DNA of 64,000 nucleotides from Batillaria attramentaria. Lineage: Eukaryota; Mollusca; Gastropoda; Batillariidae. Of the stretch, positions 1-11,364 are shown piece by piece. Each line of letters starts with the position of its first letter. Position 1 is the first letter of the stretch. The notes beneath the pieces were generated by a model, which had not been told where the DNA came from, did not search any database, and was given only the letters and a program-made list of their open reading frames with translations. The DNA lies in contig JACVVK020000084.1 in NCBI GenBank assembly GCA_018292915.2, forward strand, positions 429,001 through 493,000, written 5' to 3'. A program made the position numbers and the translations under genes.

Positions 1-1034
1 GAGAAACGAATCCAGAAAATCATGCTTACTTGTGTGATGACACGATTTTGTCTATCACTACCACCGTATAGTTAGTCTAACAAGCCATTTGTTCATTTCC
101 ACCCTTTCAGCTCACATTGTCCATTCCTCCATCCTTACAGTAACAGCCTGCAGTTTGTGGTGATGGTGATTTTTGCATCTTTCCTCCTTCAAGTATTGTG
201 CCATGATTCACGGGCCAGATTTCCCACACATTTACCATCATGATCCACCAGTCAATTTATCTGTTTGAAGCACAAAACATTTTGTTTCGTTCCATTTGTC
301 GACATCCTCAGCATGCAATTTTGAATGAAACTTTCATAGTACCGGTAAAATACTTTAAACTGGGTAGTTTGTGAGCGTCTTCTGCAACAAACGTACTGTG
401 TTCACGTGTATATATATTAACAGATAACACATTGTGTATCAGTCATTCTTTTTCATGCTCCAGAATGGCAACATACTGATGTCTGCATGCATCCTCCATC
501 CTTTACATGTAGCATGATGGAGATCCAAATCATGTCTTGTCACATCTTGTACTGATCTAATGCATTCTTCCGTTGACCTAAGCAGCTAACAGCCGCATTT
601 GTACAGTCCATGCGGCTTACAGAGGAATGTGGGTAGTTCCCCCCTCCCTCCCCTCCCCCACCCTCGCCCCTTCCTCTCACGTGAAAGCTGTTACATGGTG
701 GAAAGGTTATGGTGTGATATGTCGACTCACAAACTGCGACAAGATGGAGAATGACAAGTGACGATGAAAGGGTTTTCACTTTTTGGACCGCTAACTGTAG
801 GTTTCAGTTAACAAAATCAAAAGAGCGTTCACCCGGTTACAATTTTTATTGCATTTCATGCCGTGCTAGTTCTGCTGGAGGCTTGTAGAGACTTTGCACA
901 AGCACCCCTTCCCTTCTTCCCCTAGCTGCAAAAAAAAAAAAAAAAAAAAAAACTTTGCTCTTTTCTAACGTTTTACTTGGTGATTTGGTTTCTTCTTCTT
1001 CTTTTTCTCCTTTCTAATTTATTTTGTTTATTTA

Positions 1035-1175
1035 TTTTTGTTCACTGACCATGACGTTTAACCAAATACAAAAACACACAGGAAGCTGTAAAACAGGTCT
1101 AACACTGCTCACATGAACAGATTTATCTTTGTTCACTGACCATGACGTTTAACCTAATACAAAAAACACACTGGA
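1035..1175. repeat. Short duplicated segment (two copies)
   Basis: A stretch beginning TTTGTTCACTGACCATGACG occurs at about 1038-1087 and again at about 1130-1175. The following GGAAGCTGTAAAACAGGTC text at about 1081 recurs at about 1440-1482, so pieces of the same sequence flank the inverted repeat at 1183-1375. Confidence 0.7.
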
Positions 1176-1182
1176 AGCTAAT

Positions 1183-1375
1183 AAAAGGGACGGAAACCAC
1201 TTAACTTTCACAAAGTACGGCACGGGTCAACGTTTCGGCGTTCGCCTTCCTCAGGACACAAACAAAAAAAAAATTTGATTTTGATTTGATTTTGTTTGTG
1301 TCCTGAGGAAGGCGAAAGCCGAAACGTTGACCCGTGCCGTCCTTTGTGAAAATGAAGTGGTTTCTGTCCCTTTTA
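1183..1375. repeat. Large inverted repeat with Penelope-like or hammerhead-like sequence
   Basis: Two arms of about 82-85 bp (1183-1264 and 1291-1375) are near-perfect reverse complements around a loop of about 26 bp. In sense orientation (right arm, + strand) the arm holds CTGAGGA, then a GGC-GAAA-GCC stem-loop, then GAAACGTTGACC. The CTGANGA and GAAA parts resemble the conserved core of hammerhead ribozymes known from ends of Penelope-like retroelements. A third copy lies at 54584-54682. The inverted arrangement is seen directly; the element identity is inference. Confidence 0.6.
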
Positions 1376-1507
1376 TGTCGCTTATATTTGCTTAACTTGT
1401 AACCACTTCACAGTCATTACCGTTTCCTTTTCTACACTGGAAGCTGTAAAACAGGTCTTAACACTGCTCACTTGAACAGATGATATGGGGAACAAACTCT
1501 GGTTCTT

Positions 1508-1908
1508 TGTACTAAACACACATCTAACCTACCAGACTGTTTTATCTGTATTAAAATGGGGAAGCATCACCAATTGCAGATAATTTCAGAAGGAATGCAT
1601 GTACCATGAAAAAAAAAAAATTAAAAAAAAAAACAAAAAAAAAACGATAATTTCAGAAGAATCAGAATGCCACCAGAATGCCACCAAACAAGAATGAAAG
1701 AGAGAATTTGTACTAAACACACATCTAACCTACCAGACTGTTTTATCTGTATTTAAATGGGGAAGCATCACCAATTGCAGATAATTTCAGAAGGAATTCA
1801 TGTACCATGAAAAACAAAAATTAAAAAAATAAAATAAAATAAACCGATAATTTCAGAAGAATCAGAATGCCACCAGAATGCCACCAAACAAGAATGAAAG
1901 AGAGAATT
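1508..1908. repeat. Tandem duplication of a ~200-bp unit
   Basis: Units at about 1508-1708 and 1709-1908 begin TACTAAACACACATCTAACC and end AATGAAAGAGAGAATT. They differ mostly in the length and composition of an internal A-rich run. The high identity suggests a recent tandem duplication. Confidence 0.85.
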
Positions 1909-3419
1909 ACGTGGCTGCTGTCTTCAGGGTTCGGAGAGAGTGGAAATGTAGTTAATGTGATGATATTTCATCCCAGATACTCTCAGCACACACTGTGTAA
2001 ATGTGCCTAGCTCCAGGCTTGCTTTATTTTCTTTTAAGTTTCAAGCTCAGGGGAGATTTAATTAAGTCTCTGTTATCAGTTACTGCTGCTGTTTACAGTC
2101 ATGCTACTGTGGGGAAAAAAAAAAAAAAAGACCAGTGCTTGTGGCATATTTCCTTCGTCAGTCTGTCACTGTGAGTCTTATGCAGTTTTGTGAATCTGCT
2201 ACGGTTTGGTGAAGTTTTGTTGTGGTCTCAACAGTTATCAGTATATTGTGTTACGAATATGGCTGTACATATACTGTGTGTTTGTACAGAGCTAGTGCTT
2301 GGTGGGGGGGAAAGTGTTCACCCGATTTTTTTTTTCTTTTTTTAAATTTTCACAGTACACGTAAATGCCTTCATGACTGGGATTTCTTTTAAAGGCCCAC
2401 TGTCTTGACATTTTCAGGCTTCACAGAAGACAGCTTTTTTTAGGGAACAGTTGTAAATGTGCATTGTATTTGTAAAAAATAGCCTTTAAAGCCTCTGTGA
2501 ACCTGTCTGGCATACAACAACGCTGTGGAAAACTTTTTGCTGAATGTGTTTACTGCACCTCCATGCTTCAAAACAGTAGTTTATATCAAGATGTAACAGC
2601 TGACCAGCAGGAAGCCTTGCGCCACACTACTTTTGCCCTAAGGCTAGTATAAAGCAAAGTGACTGAATGGGCTGGTCTATTTATAGAAAATCGTCATCAT
2701 ACAAGAAAAGTATCGCATTTTCCAATGAAAGGCATATTTCTGAAATGCCAGATGCTGTATAGTTAAGAAAATGGCTTCTATGCCCAAATGAAGCATCAGC
2801 TCCTTTAGCAAAGCCCTGGAGGTTCGTGAGTGCTCCCCCCCCCCCCCCCCTCCATTCAATCTGAATATGGTTATTTTAAGTTTGGTAGAGGTGTAATGGC
2901 AACACACTGAGGTTTGTTGGCTGCTTGAAGGAGGAGAAATTCAATGGCCCAATTAGTCCTCTTGGTCAGCCAAGGTGACAAGACTGTCGTGGACATAGCA
3001 CACTTCAACTTATTTTTACTCAGTGCTAGCCAGTGTGTAAGTGTTCCATGTACAATGCAAGACAACTCGGGGACATCCCAGACTGACTTATGAGCCTCGA
3101 TATGTCTAACGGTGGGCCTTTCGTGTTTGTATATGGTTTTGATTACTAACTTCGTGTTGCTCTGTCTCAGAAAATCTTATTTGACTTATCAAGTATTCTG
3201 ATTACCCCACAGCAATAATTTTTAATCCAGTTTTTAAAAACAAATGCACTTTGCAAAATTAAAATTGAAAAAAAAACAAAATAAACATCAAAAGCATATT
3301 TACATTTTTGGGGTTTACTAAGCCTTTTTCAAGCCATCTTACATTAGAAACATGCAGGAACAGTTCCTGCTGTATTGCTCTATGGAGTCCTTTGGTGAAC
3401 CATTTACTCTGTTGCTCCG

Positions 3420-3595
3420 CATTGCCAGCTTAAAGGTCTACGCATCTCTGAAAATTTTGGTTAAAAAACAAGTCCAACAACTTCCTCTGGATGATTGATG
3501 TTGATAATGTTGCCATTGCCAGCTTAAAGGTCTGTGCATCTCTGAAAGTTTGGTTTAAAAACAAGTTCAACCACTTTTTCTGAACGATTAAGTAT
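3420..3595. repeat. Tandem duplication of a ~92-bp unit
   Basis: The segment ATTGCCAGCTTAAAGGTCT followed by GCATCTCTGAAA and an AACAAGT block appears at about 3420-3505 and 3512-3595, moderately diverged. Confidence 0.75.
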
Positions 3596-4784
3596 GGGTA
3601 TTATGCATTAGATGATTGAGATGTGGAAAACATCTGACAATGTTGATGTGCATCCTTGTGTGTCAAGGGTTTGACTAATACACTGTGTGGATACTGATGG
3701 CTTGTTTTCAGCCTCACCCCCTCTGGTAGTGCAACCGATCTGACCGCCTTAGATGACTATCCCAGGTACTGTATAAGAGGACCTTGACGACCTAAACATG
3801 ACCCCAGTACCGATTGGCTGTTGCTCGGTCTTTTTATTGTTTTTTAGCTTTTTTGCTTATTGCTTGGTTAATCCTTGATTTTAGTGGTGTTTGCTTTTTT
3901 TTTTTCTTTATGTGCTTTTGTTTAGTGTGGGACATTAGTACATAATTTCAGAATAGAGCACAAAGCATTTTTTTCTTGCACACTTTTTATATTAAGTAGT
4001 TTTAACTGATTTCACTGCAGTCTCTAAGGGCAGGAAAATTCAGTCAAATAAAATTGTTAATTTTTCTCAAAATTCTGTCAGCAGTGTTCAGGTTAGAAAT
4101 TTAGTTTCTTATTTAAAGGTGCATGCCTTTCCTCGTCTCTGAGAGCATTTTGAAATTTTGACAGAAGCTTGCACTTAGTTTTAGTTTATTTTAGCTTAGC
4201 TCACTGTGCAGTATTTAGTGAAGTGAAATGTTGAATCGGTTGCTAGGACAATAGCACTTTACAAGTGAAAGGATGAAATGAATTATGATGTGTGCTATCT
4301 CATCATAGAGATAACTTACACATGCACACATAATGATAACGGTTGTAATGGTTTTGGAGTTTAGTTTTAGTGCAAATACAATTTTGGAAATACACGGATA
4401 TATTTGGGTTTAAACCTTAGACGTTTTAGATTCACTACTACTAGATGTGTTCTAAACTGTTTAGTCTTCAGACATAAACATACACGTGGCATGTAGTGGG
4501 ATTGCATGAGGTTGGAGTATTATCGCATTGATAAACTAAGGTGTATTATGTATTTCCGTATCGTAAATGCTGTAGCTACTGACACAACCACCCTCAATGT
4601 TACAAAACGGTGATCTAAAACATGTAATCTGACTCTTGATTCGGTTTTAATTGTCCGTTACATGACATGCAACCAAAGCATTGGAGTGTTTTCAGTTGTT
4701 TGGGGGCTGTTTTTCAATGGTGTTGGCTCGCTGACTTTTAGGTTTTACACCAATTTTCAGACTGCCAATATTTTGACTTTAACT

Positions 4785-5030
4785 CAATTCCTACCAAGTA
4801 AGTTTTGGGGTTGTGCACCAATTGCCTCTCACAAAAAAAAAAAAATCATGATTAAATTAAATTTTGGTTCAGTGGGAGTGTTGCACTTCTGTTATGCTTA
4901 AGTTTCCTGACATACGATCTGTCGGGGAACTGTTAATCTTGCCTGATTTTCGCATACAGGGCCAAAACCGAAAAAGAATTTGTAAAAAAAAAAAAGGGAT
5001 ACTTGTGCGCAGTACAAAATGTGTGAAATG
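4785..5030 (+). repeat. Dispersed repeat copy (partner at 13765-14012)
   Basis: Shares with the second copy the blocks ACCAAGTAAGTT, GTGGGAGTGTTGCACTT, TTGCCTGATTTTCGCATACA and GATACTTGTGCGC in the same order and orientation, with diverged spacing. It encodes nothing recognisable and is probably an old transposable-element remnant. Confidence 0.65.
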
Positions 5031-5687
5031 AATGTGTCTTCCATATATGCTTCACAAGATTTGCTAATCTCGAGCTGTCTGCAGATACAGGGAGTTGACT
5101 ACATGTACTTGCGTCGGCTGATGCTTATGCAGTTTTCATAAAAGAAATGCATCTTTAGCTTAGTCACTGTATGGTTATGAAAACTTCTTATTTTTCATCA
5201 GTTTTGTCATACAAGTAACTGCATTACTTTACTACTTTTTTTTATTTTTATAAAACTGTGCTCTTACTGGGATTTGGGATTACAGTATAAATAAATATCT
5301 TGATATACCAGGCACATTTTCGTTTTGGGGTTTTTTGTTGTTGCTGTTTTCTTTTTTCCTTTTTTTCTGGTGGTCATTTTAGTAAAACACAAGGTACTGA
5401 ATGACTGTCTATAACAGTACTTTCATTATTAGTAGTAGTATTTTAACGGGGAGATACATGTACATGTCTAACAGTGTGCAGAATTTGAAAGAACACAGGA
5501 AATTGTACTGATGCCTGGTGGCCCTACACTATTAATGGCATGAACAACTTACATTTCTAACACTTTTGAAACGGTAACATATACTATCTTTAAAATGAAA
5601 ATCGAGATAACACAGTATTCATCATACCCCAAGTAATGTTGCGTAACAAACAATCGATATCTCCCATCTGTGATAAAAAGAGATGTG

Positions 5688-6056
5688 AAAAGTCATGCGT
5701 TAGACACTTCTTCTTGCACTCACTGTATCAAGTTAGTGAAACAGGGGTTACCTATCATACCTGCCCATTATCATTAACCTTCATACCTGTAGTGATGTAC
5801 ATATCACACATGGCTTGACATGTGCTCGCTTTATCACTTACATGTACCCGTATCATGAGCCGTCATCTTATCATTATGTTAGCATTATAAAAGTCATGCA
5901 TTAGAAACTTCTGTATGATTACTCTGTACTAAAATAGTATAATGAGGTTACCCATCATGCATTGCCAATATCATCAACGATCATACATGTGCGTATCACA
6001 TACGGCTTATCCTCATTGTCACTTTCTTTGTTATCATGAGCTGTCATGTTATCACT
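5688..6056. repeat. Diverged tandem duplication (~185-bp units)
   Basis: Two consecutive units (about 5688-5873 and 5886-6056) share ordered blocks: AAGTCATGC, TTAGA-ACTTCT, GGTTACC-ATCAT, ATCACA-A-GGCTT, TATCATGAGC-GTCAT. Identity is clearly lower than in the duplication at 1508-1908. Confidence 0.65.
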
Positions 6057-6421
6057 TCACGTAATACCATGTCCTTTCCATATTACGGCGGTTATCTGTG
6101 GTGCCAGCAGTCGTACTTACGTAGTACACATAAGTAATCATTGTGCATCTTATGACTATTTCCTTCATTGGCTCTTTTGAAGCTGTTTGTATTCTGCAAA
6201 ATGTGGTTTAAATGTTATACGCGAGCTTGAGTTTTTTGAGGACTAGCATGCATAAATTCACAGACACCAAACGGTAACTTCGGGTTAGTGGTCGGGTTTA
6301 CTGTATTGTGTATGTGTGTGTGTGTGGGGGGGGGGGGGTGCTTTAGTGCAGGTCACTCCTCAGTCATCAGATTTCATTTTGGCTCTCTTTTTTTTTCTTT
6401 TCTTTTTTTCGTCCCGTTTTT

Positions 6422-6423
<2 letters not shown>

Positions 6424-6467
<44 letters not shown>
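6424..6467. repeat. (CT)n microsatellite
   Basis: About 22 uninterrupted CT units. It creates a long Leu/Ser or Arg/Glu-repeat reading frame that is not a gene. Confidence 0.95.
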
Positions 6468-6469
<2 letters not shown>

Positions 6470-7751
6470 GCAGTTCATCTTGATACATCTGTTTGAAACA
6501 TGCTTTTGTTTTGCCAATTGCCTAGCCATTGTTCTTCTCATGCTGTCGCCTGATCTGTGGGTCATTTCTGATTGTTCATAGATGTAATTGTCGATGCGTG
6601 GTGGAACAACTGTACATTTTGCATGCCAGTGAATTGGTGAACCTGCCTATCGTTCCACTTGGTGCCAGCGAAATGCATGAAAGCGCTTTTTAATACGGCT
6701 CTTAGCCTAAATTGCATGGATTCATCTTACGCTGCCCTAGCTGTGCTTTGGTCTCTGTCGTGGTGGAGTGGTTTGCCAACAGACCTGCAGTGTCCTGACT
6801 TTGTGGTGGTGAAGTTGTTGCATTTTGGGCCTTTGTGGTGTTATTTTCAGTGAGAGTATTCCTCATGGGGTGCCCGACCATATGTCTGTGAATATTTGTG
6901 TTGGAGTTGCCTTTAGAATGGAAGGAAATGCAAAATTTTACATTTTCTAGGATGGTATACTGCAGTTTTGGACTTAGATCTGTGGTCTAGCGACATCTTC
7001 GTTACTGGAATACCAGACTTTTTTTTTCTTTTCTTGTTTTAAATCCTATTGAAGTAATGACTTGTGGAAAGTTCTGCCCACCTGCATGGATGCATACACT
7101 GTTTTAAAAAAAAAAAGGGGGGGGGGGGGTATTGGCTAAAGTGGATGACATTAACATTGTGGAATACCAAAACTATTCATTTCAGTGGTTGCTAGTCAGT
7201 TGCTTGCATGGGGCATAATATGTGTGTTTAATTCTTGTTGTGTCCCTTGTGATGTTTTTCAAGTATCGAATGTTGAATGTGTCGAGTCTGTGTTGCGTGT
7301 GGAAGGTAAAGCGAGCGTAAGGTTGCAGCATTCAAATAATGTATTTCAATGCTTTGTGGTTTGAGATGTCATGATAAAGTCTGCCTGCCTTAGGTTACCC
7401 GAGTATGTATAGAATATGCCAGAATTGCGAATATATCTACGTATGCACGCACTTGCAGCGCTTACTTTACTGCGCACATCTTTTTGCGTCTTTTTTTTTT
7501 TCCGTTTACACAAACTATGATGCTGTTGACTGCAAGCTTTTTACTGTCTGCCAAGCATGGACCCAAGCTCATTTTGGCTGACTCTCTGTGCACTGCATAA
7601 TGAACAGCTACCAGTCAGGAAAACCACTTTGACCTTCAGTATGGACAAGAAAATGTAGGCCAGTGTTTGACTTTGTGTGAATTCGCGCCGTCTGTGTGGG
7701 GCGGGGGCATGTTGAGTGTGTGTAATTTTTTTTCGTACCGTGCCTCTGCAG

Positions 7752-7802
7752 TGCCTTTCGCAAGAGAAGTCACTCTGACAGTCTCGCGCGGCCGGTCAGA
7801 AG
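7752..7802 (+). CDS. ASK-like gene, microexon (51 nt, phase 2-2)
   Basis: Acceptor CTCTGCAG and donor AG|GTAGGT bound a 51-nt segment read as [16 protein letters not shown] plus a split Arg codon. It enters and leaves in phase 2, which matches the next exon. The basic, Ser-rich composition fits the linker after the ASK kinase domain. It was recognised only from phase, splice sites and composition, so it is less certain than the downstream exons. A second reading frame here is also open. Confidence 0.5.
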
Positions 7803-10800
7803 GTAGGTGGCCGCTTTGTTTCCCCTGTCTGTGGTGGTTCATATATCATTTGTCAGCATATTAGGAATTAGTAATGTTATGTAAGGTTATATCAGGATGG
7901 GTTTTTTTAATTATTTAGTTATTTACTTTCCCTAAGATCATCATGCATCGGCAGAACCCCTACCCACTTCCCCGTCCACACACACCCTTCGCCCTAGCTA
8001 ACGTACCATGGCTACAGAGGTACACGGAGTACCGGAAAATCTTCTACTTGTTGAGTACAGTATACACAGTTACAATATCCCAAAATTTGAAAAAGTCATG
8101 AAAAAGAAAACTTGAGATTATTTTCTACCCCATCCCTTGAATTGATCTTTAGTAGCGAATATTTATGTCAGATTTAGCCAGATCCCTGTACTTTAGATTT
8201 GAGAGAATTAACGCAGAAGCATAAAGGCAGTCAGTAGTGTAGTTTATATTCATAGAGACGGCTTTTGTCTGAAGTCAGTGTAAAAATGAACGTTACATGT
8301 TTTCCATGAAATCACCATCCATTCCACCACAGACTGAGAGGAGACTTGCATCACTGCTATAACAAGCATACCTATACTCAGTTATTTAACACAGTAATGA
8401 CCTGGTCGCTGTGCATTGTAGTTTTCCACTTTTTTCAGTAGATTTTTATTACTATATTTTGATTCCATGTAGCCTGTAGGTAGTTATGGACTGGTATTTG
8501 TATGGGATCTGCTTGTAAAGGCACAGTCTGGAGCACTTCTTGCTGGATGCCTCACAATAATATGTTGTTTGTATGTGCTTGGATGTTGTCATGGTCTATG
8601 TGTACACACATGTTGACAGGAAGTAACATGGAGGGGGGGGGGAGGGGGGTCAGTATTCTCAGATAAAATGTTAATTGCAACATTTGTTGAATAAAGCGAA
8701 TTCACCCAAACTACCAACCTAAGAATCTGAGGCAGAGTCCAGTACAGGGAGCAGTTTGAATGTAGTGGATGTGTTCAAATATACTCTGCTTTCTAGTAAT
8801 TTAACTTTGCAATGTTCAGGCAGGTCTTTCTTCCCTACCATGCAAGTGTCTCACTCCCTGTAATTTCCACCATTGTATACTCCCCCATTCCATCCTGAAG
8901 ACACACCCACCCAACTGTTTCCCTGATCTGTCTGGCAGAGGGGGGAAAATATATCAGTTATTCCTGTCTACATGTGCTTGTAGATAGAGTGCGTTATATT
9001 TTTTGCATGATCCATGCATTCAGTCCTTGTTGGTACGACCCTCATCATTAGCTGTATACCTACTTATTATTTGGTTAGTTCAATCTGTATTGTAGCCTCA
9101 GATTTTATCATTGGCTTAGCTTGTGTTCTGCGTTGCATCAAGGCTCCCTAAACATTTCTCACTGAGTAACAAAACCACAGAGAAGAAGTAGAGGTTAGCG
9201 CCATGTAAGGTAGGTCAGTCATTCCAAGGATTTGAGCTTGTCCATACCCTAGAGCCATCAGGGCTAGGCAGACGGTGTCATTTTTTCCTCAAGAGGTAGA
9301 AATAGAATTGCGGTAAAGATGATAAAAACGGAGTTGATTTCCAGGTTACTTGTTATTTGAAAGCGTGAAGGGAATCAATGAATGAATCAATGAAACTTTA
9401 TTTTCCAACAGTTGAAGCAGTTGACGTCAGATAGTCAGTTTTCGTACCTGCCGTTGCTAAAGGCTGCTATTATCTAACTAATCAAAAGGAATAAGACAAA
9501 AAAAAAAAAAAAAAAAACACGAGCAGCTGTTGCACACACACACACACACATCTAGGAGAGACACAAGGGTGGGTTAGTTATTTAGGGCTTAACGCCGTGC
9601 AAGCAACAAAGACTATTTCGCGGCTAATCAAGGTCCTTCTTCAACAGACTAAAACAAAAAAGGAAGACAATAAAACAGAGTGTAAATTTATATTTGAAAA
9701 AAAATCTATGCGGTTTAAATAATAAACACGTTTCACTTCTTTGTACATCGAGAGACAGACGGGAGAACATGGTAGCATCGTACACGGTAGCCAGATAAGG
9801 AACGGACATTGGAAAGTAGTTCTGGAAGTTCTTCCATAGAGAGACAAAGAGTGGTTCTTCTCACAGACGGCGAGTAGCATTCCAGTACCCAACATATAAC
9901 ATACATGGTTCTTGGGTGTTCCATGAGACATGCACGTACGTGATACTGGCACATATACTGGTACAGATGAACTCACAGACAGGATGTGGGGCTTTGGAGC
10001 GTCGTGATTACTTGTCCGCTTTTTGTCGGCTGGAAGGTTTACCCAAGGTAGAGCAGGTTGTCGAGTCAAGGGACAGGTATCTGCTGTGTATGGTCATAAT
10101 ACCAGTGCGCACGTGTATATGGCGTAAATTATGTATGCTGACGCCAGAGGTGTTGGAAATCCATGCATCACTATCACTATCACTATCAGAGGGATTTGTT
10201 ATTTGCAGTATCGTCATTGTTTCTGGTTTTTATCACAGTGGGCGCCAGATGTTGAGCACGGGCCCGAAACCGGTGGCACAGCTGTAACATTTTTTGTGTC
10301 ACTAACAGCTACACATGTGATGATGACACATCCCTGACACCCTAGTGGGTTAGAATTCCCTTTTGATTCACGTCCGTTCGGTAGTCCTTCATTCGAAAGG
10401 TTACCCAGTTGGGTCTCGCACGTTAAAACGGGCCACTGCTAAATTATGTCAGTTGGGTTCAAGATGGATAAGTCAACGCAGGTGACATGTACCGAAATGT
10501 TATTGAGCTATTGGTAAGTCTGCAGGAGTTGCGGGACTTGGTCACCCCACTGTTTATTTTATTCTAAGGTTTGACTGATCATCCAAGCGGCTGTTGTTTC
10601 GTGGCATGGGTACTGTGGGCAGCATTTTGCACTGTGTGGTCAGCATTTGTGATTTCACCGTGGAAAAAAAAGTCGAATATTGTCACACTGATGCTGTGCT
10701 TTTCTTTGGCAGCACTCATCTGTGAAACCAGAGTGAAAAAAGTTTTGTTTTGTGCCTTTCAGTATTATGACGTGTTACATGTGAAAGTATTTGGTGATAC

Positions 10801-11308
10801 GTACGGTTGTAAGTAAGGAAAATGTTTTTCAGTGCACGTAAAAACTCTCTGAACCTCAGCTTACTGCTGTTAGGATTGTAGAGTTAAAATTGTGCGTATT
10901 TTTCTGTGGCAGTTTCAGTGATGGAGAAATGGAAACATGCACTTATACCGATGATACAGTTCACTTACGACGACCCAAGAGCACAGATAGACTGAGGTTT
11001 CTTGCCTTTCCTCTCTGAAAAGTTCTCTGAGCCTTGAGTGTGGTAACAAACACCATATTAATTTGGAGGAGCACCAATGTAAAGTCAGATATTGCGGAGA
11101 TATTGACAAAAGATTTGATTAAAGCAGATAAACTTCAGAAGCAAAGCTTTTTATTTTTTTCTGATGCACTTTAATATCGTTAAGAATGTGAAGATGTAGC
11201 TGAAATTTCGCTGTCAAAAGATTTACATAACAAATCTGATAAATTTTGATGTCATTTCATCTCTTCAGCAGCAAAAACTTCCTACACACACACACGCACC
11301 ACACACGC

Positions 11309-11364
<56 letters not shown>

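Larger units (their letters stand above)
1..7751. other. Intron or upstream non-coding DNA of the ASK-like gene
   Basis: No convincing exon was found in this stretch. It is AT-rich, with scattered homopolymers, a hairpin repeat, several tandem duplications and short open frames without protein-like composition. I looked for the C-lobe of a protein kinase, which should lie just upstream of the first recognised exon at 7752, and saw none, so the kinase exons are probably left of the window. Confidence 0.5.

Noticed and set aside
6659..6853. Candidate exon with Trp-rich 64-residue frame
   Set aside because: No splice-bounded conserved motif, no resemblance to ASK kinase C-lobe, and the start is not ATG.
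10166..10187. CACTAT hexanucleotide repeat as a functional element
   Set aside because: Only about three and a half units; ordinary low complexity.
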